DNA of 6,824 nt from Oscillospiraceae bacterium (GCA_018110855.1 JAGBFZ010000439.1:1-6824); one strand, 5' to 3'. Numbered from the stretch's first letter, positions 1-5,220 are shown. Notes: generated from the sequence alone by a model not told the origin. Numbers and translations are program-made.

Positions 1-90
1 ACTCCCGTTAACCCTGAGACTCCCGTTAACCCTGAGACTCCCGTTAACCCTGAGACTCCCGTTAACCCTGAGACTCCTGTAAATCCTGAA
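1..90 (+). repeat. 18-bp in-frame tandem repeat (TPVNPE), five units
   Basis: The unit ACTCCCGTTAACCCTGAG occurs in four identical copies (1-18, 19-36, 37-54, 55-72). A fifth copy (73-90) has diverged at four third-codon positions but still encodes TPVNPE. Two related 21-bp units encoding TPDVSPE follow (91-111, 112-132). The window opens exactly on a unit boundary, so the array probably continues upstream. Because the unit is a multiple of three, gain or loss of copies would change stalk length without shifting the frame. Confidence 0.95.
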
Positions 91-417
91 ACTCCCGATG
101 TTTCCCCCGAAACTCCCGATGTTTCTCCTGAAACTCCCAATATGACCGACACCGATAATATTCCTTATATCGAGGTTTCGGAGCCTGATGTTCCCTTGGG
201 CGATTATCTTGAAATGGAGGATCCCGATGTTCCTTTGGGCGATTATCTTGAAATGGAGGATCCCGATGTTCCTCTCACCGATTCCGCCGTTGATAATCCC
301 AAGACAGGTGAAAACCGTACTCCTCTTCATGCTGCTGCCTTCACTGCTTTTGCTTCAGCAGCTGTTCTGGTATTCGCTTCAAGAAGAAGATATGACGGCG
401 AAAAGTATGTAAAGTGA
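1..417 (+). CDS. C-terminal part of a sortase-anchored, repeat-containing surface protein (5' end outside window)
   Basis: The reading frame is open from base 1 to a TGA at 415-417, followed directly by TAA, so this is the last 138 codons of a larger gene. The ATG at 142 lies inside the frame and has no ribosome binding site. The visible protein has five TPVNPE hexapeptides, two TPDVSPE heptapeptides, a linker, two copies of a 13-residue PDVPLGDYLEMED unit and a partial third. The end is a classic cell-wall sorting signal: NPKTG (bases 295-309), a hydrophobic segment (about 325-381), then RRR (382-390) and a short charged tail. By family knowledge, a sortase cleaves such motifs between T and G and links the protein to peptidoglycan or to a pilus. 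The proline-rich repeats probably form an extended wall-spanning stalk. The functional N-terminal domain is not visible, so substrate or ligand cannot be told. Confidence 0.9.
   Translation, partial: TPVNPETPVNPETPVNPETPVNPETPVNPETPDVSPETPDVSPETPNMTDTDNIPYIEVSEPDVPLGDYLEMEDPDVPLGDYLEMEDPDVPLTDSAVDNPKTGENRTPLHAAAFTAFASAAVLVFASRRRYDGEKYVK
184..276 (+). repeat. 39-bp in-frame tandem repeat (PDVPLGDYLEMED), two full units plus a partial
   Basis: Full units lie at 184-222 and 223-261. They are nearly identical in DNA, differing at third codon positions. A third partial unit at 262-276 encodes PDVPL and then runs into the sorting signal. The unit is acidic and proline-punctuated, and it lies directly before the NPKTG motif. 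Confidence 0.9.
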
Positions 418-434
418 TAAACAAGTCAATATTT

Positions 435-466
435 AACGGCTTCGGAAGAAATTCCGAAGCCGTTTT
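435..466 (+). terminator. Intrinsic terminator of the surface-protein gene
   Basis: A perfect 13-bp stem (435-447 with 452-464) closes on a GAAA tetraloop (448-451) and ends in TTTT on the + strand. It starts 17 bases after the stop codon at 415-417. The reverse strand also shows an A/T-rich tail, so it may act in both directions between these convergent genes. Confidence 0.9.
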
Positions 467-470
467 GTTA

Positions 471-505
471 TATAAATTCGGCGTACAGATCTTCTGCACG
501 CCGAA
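471..505 (-). terminator. Probable intrinsic terminator of the CorC-family gene
   Basis: Bases 477-489 pair with 493-505 around a 3-base loop with one internal A/C mismatch. On the - strand the stem is followed by a short T-rich run (TTTATAT). It lies 10 bases past the stop codon of the - strand gene. The U-tract is weak, so the adjacent 435-464 hairpin may serve as a backup. Confidence 0.65.
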
Positions 506-514
506 ATAAAAATG

Positions 515-1786
515 TTATTTTTCCTTTTCGGGAGATCCTTCCCCGACAGTTACTTTAAGCCGAATTATGCGGGTCTCCTCCGCTTCAAGCACAAGGAGCC
601 TGAATCTTCCGCTTTCGACCGTTTCTCCCTTAACGGGAATACGTCCGAACAGCTCCAGTGCCCAGCCGCCTACGGTATAATTCTCGGTCTCGATGGTATC
701 GTCGGGAAGTCCTGCATATTCCTCGAAATCACTGACATTCAGCTCTGCGGCACATTCATATTCGTTTTCCGAAAGCCTTACGCAGGAATGCTCCTCCTCG
801 TCGGTCTCGTCATAAATATCTCCCAGCAGCTCCTCGATAAGATCCTCCATTGTTACCATGCCGTGGGTGCCGCCATACTGATCCTTGATTATTGCCATGT
901 GTATCTTTTCCTTCTGCATTCGGGAAAGCACCTCCGACACTGTGGCAAATTCGGTGATGTAGATCAGTTCATGGATTATGCTCTCGATATTGTCATGCTT
1001 TTCGCCGCTGATTATCATTTTGAAAAAGTCCCGCTCATGGATAAAGCCTATGATATTGTCAATGGTCTTTTCATATACGGGCATTCGGGAATACTGCTCC
1101 GCAAAGAACACATCTCTGATATGCTCAATGCTGTCATTGCGCTCCACAGCGGTTATCCTCACTCGGGGGATAAGCACCTCGGATATGCTTTTATCATCAA
1201 ACTCCAGCGCTGAACGTACCAGATCGCTTTCCTGCTCCTCAAGCACGCCCTCTTCTTCGATCTCATCGATTATGTATTTCAGCTCGTCCTCGGTGACGGA
1301 GGGTGTTCCGCTGCCATTTCCGAAAAGCTTTAAGGCAAGCTTTTGCAGCGAGCCGAATATTATCGTTATGGGGGTCAGGATAACTGTGAAAAAGCCCAGC
1401 ATTCCGCTTATGGCAAGAGCCATGCTGTCGGCATTCTGCTTTGCTATGCTCTTGGGCAGTATCTCTCCGAATATCAGCACCAGCAGGGTCATGGCTACGG
1501 TGGAGATGGCGGCTGCCGTTCCCGTTCCGTATTTCTCTGCAAAAAGGGTGGTGCAGATAAGTGTGGCAAGAGATGCGGAGAGGATATTTACTATGTTATT
1601 ACCCACAAGTATGGTGGTTATGGTTTTATCATAATTCTCTGCGATCCTCAGTGCCCGCTCCGCTTTCTTATTTCCCTCCGCCGCCTCATGCTTGAGACGT
1701 ATCTTATTTACCGAGGAAAACGCTGTTTCCGATGAGGAGAAAAATGCCGAAAGCGCCAGCAGCGCAATTATCGCGACATATTCCAT
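515..1786 (-). CDS. DUF21/CNNM-type membrane protein with CBS pair and CorC_HlyC domain (CorC/MpfA family, 'hemolysin-like')
   Basis: The protein has 423 residues, the usual length for this family. Residues 1 to about 160 form the DUF21/CNNM transmembrane domain, with FSSSETA (16-22), GNNIVNIL (62-69) and FGEILPKS (106-113), all family hallmarks. A CBS pair covers about 200-325, including SRMPVYE and YGGTHGMVTMEDLIEELLGDI. A C-terminal CorC_HlyC domain covers about 335-412. Characterised relatives (CNNM, CorC, MpfA) export Mg2+ or influence Mg2+/Co2+ resistance, and the CBS pair binds adenine nucleotide. The older 'hemolysin' label has little functional support. An in-frame TAG two codons upstream limits the start to this ATG. 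The gene has its own promoter and a long leader with a terminator, which suggests attenuation control, possibly metal-responsive (inference). Substrate is not proven by sequence. Confidence 0.93.
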   Translation of the reverse strand: MEYVAIIALLALSAFFSSSETAFSSVNKIRLKHEAAEGNKKAERALRIAENYDKTITTILVGNNIVNILSASLATLICTTLFAEKYGTGTAAAISTVAMTLLVLIFGEILPKSIAKQNADSMALAISGMLGFFTVILTPITIIFGSLQKLALKLFGNGSGTPSVTEDELKYIIDEIEEEGVLEEQESDLVRSALEFDDKSISEVLIPRVRITAVERNDSIEHIRDVFFAEQYSRMPVYEKTIDNIIGFIHERDFFKMIISGEKHDNIESIIHELIYITEFATVSEVLSRMQKEKIHMAIIKDQYGGTHGMVTMEDLIEELLGDIYDETDEEEHSCVRLSENEYECAAELNVSDFEEYAGLPDDTIETENYTVGGWALELFGRIPVKGETVESGRFRLLVLEAEETRIIRLKVTVGEGSPEKEK

Positions 1787-1800
1787 AAAAAACTATCAGA

Positions 1801-1807
1801 CCTTTCT
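1801..1807 (-). promoter_or_regulatory. Ribosome binding site of the CorC-family gene, widely spaced
   Basis: The - strand reads AGAAAGG with 14 bases between AAAGG and the ATG at 1784-1786. An in-frame TAG lies between them, so the ATG is the only plausible start. The wide spacing matches the other genes in the window. Confidence 0.7.
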
Positions 1808-1811
1808 TGAT

Positions 1812-1825
1812 GCGGGACTTCCCGC
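1812..1825 (-). promoter_or_regulatory. Small hairpin just upstream of the CorC-family ribosome binding site
   Basis: GCGGG and CCCGC form a 5-bp stem around an AAGT loop on the - strand, four bases before AGAAAGG. It could limit ribosome access or stabilise the 5' end after processing. No function can be proven from sequence. Confidence 0.4.
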
Positions 1826-1925
1826 TATTACCTGTTTTGTTGATTTTACATGTTTTTTCGATGCGGAATGATCTTCTCCGTACTGACAAAATATCAGCGC
1901 AGATCCGCTGCGGAACGTTCTCCGC

Positions 1926-1961
1926 AAAAAAGGCGCCCCCGAGCCATGGAGCTGCGGGGGC
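1926..1961 (-). terminator. Leader terminator upstream of the CorC-family gene
   Basis: On the - strand GCCCCCG (1961-1955) pairs with CGGGGGC (1941-1935). An inner AGC/GCT stem is set off by one bulged base and has a six-base loop. Three bases after the stem comes a run of six Ts (1931-1926). It lies about 140 bases upstream of the start codon and downstream of the promoter, so transcripts must pass it to reach the gene. Confidence 0.75.
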
Positions 1962-2105
1962 AAGATCATGATATAGGATTATGGGGGATTCCCGCCGCAG
2001 TCGGGGTAAAACCGCGGCGGGCAAAATTAGGGGGTCTTTTATAAGGCTGTGAGGGGTAAACACAACCCTGATAAAAGCTTGAAATGAAATTCATACTCAT
2101 TTCTG
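1926..2105 (-). promoter_or_regulatory. Candidate riboswitch-like attenuator leader of the CorC-family gene
   Basis: This is the upstream part of the 444-base gap (1787-2230), transcribed on the - strand. From the likely transcript start the - strand shows a stem-loop CTTTTAT...ATAAAAG enclosing GGTTGTG/CACAGCC (about 2078-2038). Next comes an 8-bp GC stem (2021-2014 with 1998-1991), and then a strong intrinsic terminator (1961-1926). The 3' arm of the GC stem, CTGCGGCGGG (2000-1991), can alternatively pair with CCCCCGCAG (1960-1952), the 5' arm of the terminator. That gives nine base pairs with one bulged C, so the two states exclude each other. This is typical of transcription attenuation by a riboswitch. 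I compared it with the M-box, yybP-ykoY, fluoride, SAM, TPP, lysine and ykkC consensuses from memory and saw no match. Confidence 0.5.
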
Positions 2106-2111
2106 AGTACG

Positions 2112-2139
2112 TTTATATAATACCCTGCCAATGTGTAAA
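2112..2139 (-). promoter_or_regulatory. Probable sigma-A promoter of the CorC-family gene
   Basis: The - strand reads TTTACA (2139-2134) and TATAAA (2117-2112) separated by 16 bases. Transcription would start near 2105, giving a leader of about 320 bases. The overlapping ATATAA or TATTAT could serve as alternative -10 elements. Confidence 0.6.
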
Positions 2140-2154
2140 TTATGTGAAAGCAAA

Positions 2155-2193
2155 CTGAAAGTGAAATGAAACAGTTTTAAGCTGTTTTTTCAC
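2155..2193 (-). terminator. Probable terminator of the alcohol dehydrogenase gene
   Basis: On the - strand GTGAAAAAACAG (2193-2182) pairs with CTGTTT and TTTCAC (2174-2169, 2166-2161), with a two-base CA bulge and a seven-base loop. The stem is followed by TTTCAG and more T-rich sequence. It lies about 40 bases past the stop codon and just before the next promoter. The stem is AT-rich, so efficiency is uncertain. Confidence 0.5.
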
Positions 2194-2230
2194 ATTTCTC
2201 ATCGGCTTTTTCCCATTATCCTGAGTTATC

Positions 2231-3406
2231 TTACTCCGCAAGTGTGTATATTTTTTTGATGTTTCTCTCGGTGAGCCTTACATAGGAGCCGATCTTTCCG
2301 TTCTTTGCCGCAAGCGCTCTTTTTGCCATTTCACCGAAATTTTCATCGCCTATGCCGACCTCCGAAAGCCTTACGGGGAGTGACAGCGATCTGTAAAAAT
2401 CCTCCAGATTCTCGATCATTTTCTCCGCTGTTTTTTTGTCGGAAAGTCCTGTTATCCCGAAAACACGTCTGCCAAACTGGGCAGGCTTGGAAGCGTCCTT
2501 TCCCGAAACAAATTTAAGCCATGCGGGGAATATTATGGAAAGTCCTGCACCATGGGCGATATCATAAAATGCCGAAAGCTGATGCTCCAGCTGATGAGAC
2601 GCCCAGTCCCCTCCTCTGCCGCCTTCGCCTCTTCCTCTGTCGAGGATATCGCAGTGAGCGATACAGCCCGTCCACATAAGCTCTGCACGGACATCATAAT
2701 TCTCGGGGTCTGCAATTGCCTTTGACGCAAACTCAATGACAGTCTGAGCCGCGCCCTCAATAAGCCTGTCGGTAAGGTCGCAGCACTCGGTAGTCACAAA
2801 ATACCGCTCCATCAGGTGGGAAAGCATATCCGAAGCTCCGCAGGCTGTCTGATATGCGGGAAGAGTATATGTATTCTGCGGGTCCATCACTGCAAAACGG
2901 GGCAGGAAGCACTCTGCTGTACAGCTCAGCTTTTCCTTTGTTTCCTCATTGCTTATCACCGAGGACATGGAGCTTTCCGAGCCTGCGGCGGGAATTGTGA
3001 GGACAACGCCCACGGGAAGGGCATATTCGGGAGCCTTTGCGCTGCCGTAGAAATCCCACGGGTCTCCCTCATAGGGCACTCCTGCGGCAATTGCCTTTGC
3101 GGTATCTATAACGCTGCCGCCGCCTACTGCAAGGATAAGGGACACACCCTCATTCCTTGCCATCTGCACTCCCTCTCTGACCTTGCTGATATCGGGATTT
3201 GGCTTTACTCCCCAGAGCTGGCAGTATTCCACGCCGTTTTCTTTAAGAGACGCCACGGTCTTGTCAAAAACGCCGTTTTCCCTTACTGAGCCGCCGCCCA
3301 GCACCAGCATTGTTTTGCCGTAAAGAGCGGCTTCCTTGCCGATCTTCTCCATTGCGTTTTTGCCGAAAATGATCTTCGCAGTATTATGATATACAAAATC
3401 ATGCAT
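2231..3406 (-). CDS. Iron-dependent alcohol dehydrogenase, butanol dehydrogenase/YqhD type
   Basis: The 391-residue protein is full length for the butanol dehydrogenase branch of the group III alcohol dehydrogenases. The N-terminal nucleotide-binding half shows GGGSVRENGVFD (37-48) and GGGSVIDTAKA (95-105), the latter a pyrophosphate-binding motif. The metal site is intact: D193 and H197 in GASDMLSHLMERY, H271 in DWASHQLEH and H285 in YDIAHGAG. By family it reduces aldehydes to alcohols (or the reverse) with NAD(P)H in the cytoplasm, probably in fermentative redox balancing. The true substrate cannot be read from sequence. The stretch before H271 carries a glycine/arginine-rich insertion of about seven residues, caused by a local 21-bp duplication. 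The start ATG has AAAGGA 12 bases upstream. The gene has its own extended -10 promoter and is separated from both - strand neighbours by candidate terminators. Confidence 0.95.
   Translation of the reverse strand: MHDFVYHNTAKIIFGKNAMEKIGKEAALYGKTMLVLGGGSVRENGVFDKTVASLKENGVEYCQLWGVKPNPDISKVREGVQMARNEGVSLILAVGGGSVIDTAKAIAAGVPYEGDPWDFYGSAKAPEYALPVGVVLTIPAAGSESSMSSVISNEETKEKLSCTAECFLPRFAVMDPQNTYTLPAYQTACGASDMLSHLMERYFVTTECCDLTDRLIEGAAQTVIEFASKAIADPENYDVRAELMWTGCIAHCDILDRGRGEGGRGGDWASHQLEHQLSAFYDIAHGAGLSIIFPAWLKFVSGKDASKPAQFGRRVFGITGLSDKKTAEKMIENLEDFYRSLSLPVRLSEVGIGDENFGEMAKRALAAKNGKIGSYVRLTERNIKKIYTLAE
2612..2639 (-). repeat. Imperfect 21-bp duplication inside the alcohol dehydrogenase gene
   Basis: CAGAGGA on the - strand occurs twice, exactly 21 bases apart (2639-2633 and 2618-2612), in similar purine-rich surroundings. 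The coded stretch is GRGEGGRGG at residues 258-266. Related proteins, from memory, have a shorter loop here, so a seven-codon duplication is a plausible origin. Confidence 0.55.
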
Positions 3407-3418
3407 TTATATGACCAT

Positions 3419-3425
3419 TCCTTTC
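3419..3425 (-). promoter_or_regulatory. Ribosome binding site of the alcohol dehydrogenase gene
   Basis: The - strand reads GAAAGGA, with 12 bases before the ATG at 3404-3406. An ATG touching the AGGA is followed two codons later by TAA, so it cannot be the gene start. Confidence 0.75.
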
Positions 3426-3453
3426 ATATCACCGATAATACATACTTTTTTAT

Positions 3454-3482
3454 ATAATAACATGATATGGTTTATTTTTCAA
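3454..3482 (-). promoter_or_regulatory. Sigma-A promoter of the alcohol dehydrogenase gene (extended -10)
   Basis: TTGAAA (3482-3477) and TATTAT (3459-3454) are separated by 17 bases on the - strand, with a TG one base before the -10 element. Transcription should start near 3447, leaving about 40 bases of leader. Confidence 0.8.
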
Positions 3483-3512
3483 GTGTTTTGCAAAAGATTT
3501 TACACAGAAAAG

Positions 3513-3545
3513 AAAAATCCGCAGAAAGGGCTTGCTTTCTGCGGA
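3513..3545 (-). terminator. Intrinsic terminator of the lipoprotein gene
   Basis: On the - strand TCCGCAGAAAG (3545-3535) pairs perfectly with CTTTCTGCGGA (3528-3518) around a six-base loop, followed by TTTTT (3517-3513) and TCTTTT. It lies 14 bases after the stop codon. Confidence 0.92.
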
Positions 3546-3559
3546 CACATTCTTATAAA

Positions 3560-4951
3560 TTATTCGCCGAACATCTTTTCGGGGTCGTATCTCTTATATG
3601 CGTCGTTATTCTTTTCAAAGCTCTGAGCGGCTGTCCACTCTGCGATAAGGCTGTCGTAATCCTCAGACTTCATCTCGTAAAGGAGAGAATCTCTTGCGGA
3701 TGTATAATACTCATCGGTCTCAAGGATATCCATCTTGAGAACCAGATAATAATGCTCGCCGTCGGCTGTCTCGATTATCTCGATATCGCCCTTGTTCATG
3801 CTGCCGAACACCTTTTCGGCAACCTCTGCGCAGGGGGCAGTCATATCTGCCTTTTCGATCACGGTCTGATTGGACTTTACCGCTCCCAGAGAAACATTCT
3901 CATCGGCTGCGGGAACTGTGGTCTCTGCGGGAGCCTCCGTTTCAACGGGAGCTTCTGTTTCCGCAGGTGCTTCCGTCTCGGCAGGAGCTTCTGTCTCGGC
4001 TTCGGCTGTTTCCTCCTCAGAAGGAGCTTCTGTCTCGGCTGCATCTTCGCCTTCTGCAAGGATCTCATCGTCATCGTTGGCAAGGGGTGCCTGTGCGGGA
4101 GACTCAGCTACCTCTGCGGTCTCTGCGGGAGCTGTTTCGGCATTTTCAGCCTCAGCTGCTGCGGCTGCTTCCTCGGCTGCCTTCTTGAGGTTATCATAAT
4201 ATGTTACATACTCGGCGTTAAGGGTATCAAAATCCTCGCCGTTTCTGTATCTCTCGATATAGCCGTTCAGCATTTCCATGCGCTCTGCCTTGCCCTCGGA
4301 CTTGAGGAGATTGCCCTCGCCGTCTCTCAGCTCGACCTCGATATAGTTTATCATCGCATAGTTTTCATCGAGATATGTCTTTATCTCATCATCGGGAACG
4401 GCTCTCTCGCCGCCCTCGTTATATATCTTTTCAAAGAGCTTCTGCTTCTTGGTGGAGTTCATGAATATGGAACGATAGGAGTTTTCGCTTATACCCATAG
4501 CTGTATAATACTCTCCCGCATATTCCCACATCTGATCGAGATAAACCTTTGCGGTATCCTTATCCTCATCGGTAAGGGCAAGTCCGTATTCATTGAACTT
4601 TGCCTCCACTGCGGCATATTCCTGCATGGACTTGGTTGCTTCGTCATATATCCACTGCTTTGCGTCAACGCCGTCTATCTGTGAGGAGAAAAGGGGAAGA
4701 GTAACTGCTTCGGCAGTCTGAGCAGCTCCCTCGGGGCTGAGGTCGGCTTCGGTCTGAGCATTCTGCGAGCTCTGCTTTGCCTTTGCCTCGTAATGTGCGG
4801 ACTCAAGATAATAGATGAACACGCCTGCGGGTATCTGCACTCCGTCAGCTGTTGCTCCCCATGTGGTATTCTCGCCGCAGGCAGTGAGAGAAGCTGTCAT
4901 TGCGGCTGCAACGCTCAGCGCTGCGATCTTCTTTATATTAAGCTTTGACAT
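3560..4951 (-). CDS. Secreted lipoprotein with SurA/PrsA-like foldase architecture and a long acidic insertion
   Basis: The 463-residue protein starts with a lysine-rich, hydrophobic signal peptide ending in the lipobox LTAC (22-25), so it should be lipidated on C25 and anchored outside the membrane. Residues about 30-200 resemble the helical SurA/PrsA N-terminal chaperone region. INYIEVELRD with GEDFDTLNAEY (201-248) and VSLGAV with AEVAEKVFGSMNKGDI and GEHYYLVLKM (353-407) resemble the two halves of a parvulin domain. Between them lie about 100 low-complexity residues (250-350) rich in A, E, T and P, including ETEAPA repeats. The first conserved parvulin histidine (in SHIL) appears absent, so isomerase activity is doubtful; a chaperone role for exported proteins is more likely. 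The foldase assignment rests on pattern similarity only. AAAGGA lies 14 bases before the ATG. The gene has its own promoter and terminator. Confidence 0.85.
   Translation of the reverse strand: MSKLNIKKIAALSVAAAMTASLTACGENTTWGATADGVQIPAGVFIYYLESAHYEAKAKQSSQNAQTEADLSPEGAAQTAEAVTLPLFSSQIDGVDAKQWIYDEATKSMQEYAAVEAKFNEYGLALTDEDKDTAKVYLDQMWEYAGEYYTAMGISENSYRSIFMNSTKKQKLFEKIYNEGGERAVPDDEIKTYLDENYAMINYIEVELRDGEGNLLKSEGKAERMEMLNGYIERYRNGEDFDTLNAEYVTYYDNLKKAAEEAAAAAEAENAETAPAETAEVAESPAQAPLANDDDEILAEGEDAAETEAPSEEETAEAETEAPAETEAPAETEAPVETEAPAETTVPAADENVSLGAVKSNQTVIEKADMTAPCAEVAEKVFGSMNKGDIEIIETADGEHYYLVLKMDILETDEYYTSARDSLLYEMKSEDYDSLIAEWTAAQSFEKNNDAYKRYDPEKMFGE
3908..3997 (-). repeat. 18-bp in-frame tandem repeat (ETEAPA), five units
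   Basis: Residues 319-348 of the lipoprotein are ETEAPA, ETEAPA, ETEAPV, ETEAPA and ETTVPA, each coded by 18 bases. The DNA copies differ mostly at third codon positions. An isolated ETEAP occurs at 306-310. The tract forms part of the acidic, probably disordered insertion. Confidence 0.85.
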
Positions 4952-4965
4952 TTTTATTTGACCAA

Positions 4966-4972
4966 TCCTTTC
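4966..4972 (-). promoter_or_regulatory. Ribosome binding site of the lipoprotein gene, widely spaced
   Basis: The - strand reads GAAAGGA with 14 bases before the ATG at 4949-4951. The signal peptide that follows the ATG supports this start. Confidence 0.75.
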
Positions 4973-4977
4973 AGACA

Positions 4978-4990
4978 GCCCGTATCGGGC
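4978..4990 (-). promoter_or_regulatory. Small hairpin in the lipoprotein leader
   Basis: GCCCG and CGGGC pair around a three-base loop, five bases upstream of the GAAAGGA site. It may stabilise the short leader. Function is unknown. Confidence 0.4.
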
Positions 4991-5033
4991 GATATGCTCC
5001 CCGCAGGGCAGGGAAACTCCATAGATACATTAT

Positions 5034-5062
5034 ATTATACCACGTCTTCCGCCCCGTGTCTA
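5034..5062 (-). promoter_or_regulatory. Sigma-A promoter of the lipoprotein gene (extended -10)
   Basis: TAGACA (5062-5057) and TATAAT (5039-5034) are separated by 17 bases on the - strand, with TGG directly before the -10 element. Transcription should start near 5027, giving a leader of about 75 bases. Confidence 0.82.
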
Positions 5063-5102
5063 CATTTTTTTATGAATTTTGATAACGCTTCCGTCACTTC
5101 CG

Positions 5103-5115
5103 TTGATTTTATCAA
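5103..5115. promoter_or_regulatory. Short inverted repeat between the divergent promoters
   Basis: TTGAT and ATCAA flank three Ts. It lies about 40 bases behind the -35 element of the lipoprotein promoter. In AT-rich DNA such a repeat can arise by chance, so a role as operator is only a possibility. Confidence 0.25.
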
Positions 5116-5149
5116 TTATTCCGTATTTGCGCAAGGATTATTTTATCAT

Positions 5150-5164
5150 CATGCACAATGCATG
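5150..5164. promoter_or_regulatory. Inverted repeat CATGCA-CAA-TGCATG upstream of purB
   Basis: The repeat is a perfect 6-bp dyad with a three-base centre, 27 bases upstream of the purB -35 element. It could be an operator or activator site. It does not resemble the published PurR box as I remember it, and no regulator gene is visible nearby. Confidence 0.35.
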
Positions 5165-5191
5165 GACTCTCAAATAATATTTCTCTCTTAT

Positions 5192-5220
5192 TTGACATTA
5201 CAGGTATCATGTGGTATAAT
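5192..5220 (+). promoter_or_regulatory. Consensus sigma-A promoter of purB
   Basis: A perfect TTGACA (5192-5197), a 17-base spacer and a perfect TATAAT (5215-5220) preceded by TGG form an exceptionally strong promoter. Transcription should start near 5227, about 33 bases before the ATG, which leaves no room for a leader riboswitch. Confidence 0.93.

Noticed and set aside
1..90. CRISPR array or intergenic satellite
   Set aside because: Units are directly adjacent without spacers, have a length divisible by three and code for a regular TPVNPE pattern in frame with a sorting signal.
142..417. Stand-alone 91-residue gene starting at the ATG at 142
   Set aside because: There is no ribosome binding site, and the same frame is open upstream to base 1 with continuous repeat coding. 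It is the tail of a larger protein.
1796..1969. 57-residue - strand leader peptide beginning with MILPPQ
   Set aside because: No ribosome binding site precedes the ATG, the terminator and T-run lie inside it, and its composition is not gene-like. Regulation by a translated leader peptide is thus less likely than an RNA switch.
1983..2034. Anti-terminator formed by CCCCC tracts with the GGGGG of the terminator
   Set aside because: Only five base pairs form and all flanking bases mismatch. The CTGCGGCGGG pairing with the 5' arm is much better.
1850..2044. 64-codon + strand frame in the same gap
   Set aside because: It has no promoter or ribosome binding site and is rich in arginine from the GC stems. 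It is a by-product of the RNA structure on the other strand.
1704..2063. 119-codon - strand frame in the gap before the CorC-family gene
   Set aside because: It overlaps the start of that gene in another frame, spans the terminator hairpin, has no ribosome binding site and shows no recognisable domain.
1926..2105. Assignment of the leader as an M-box Mg2+ or yybP-ykoY Mn2+ riboswitch
   Set aside because: The conserved core sequences of both classes, as remembered, are absent. Only the gene context suggests metal sensing.
3467..4684. Long + strand frame of 405 codons opposite the lipoprotein gene
   Set aside because: It is rich in cysteine, leucine and isoleucine as expected for the antisense of a codon-biased gene. 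The - strand frame has a signal peptide, lipobox, ribosome binding site, promoter and terminator.
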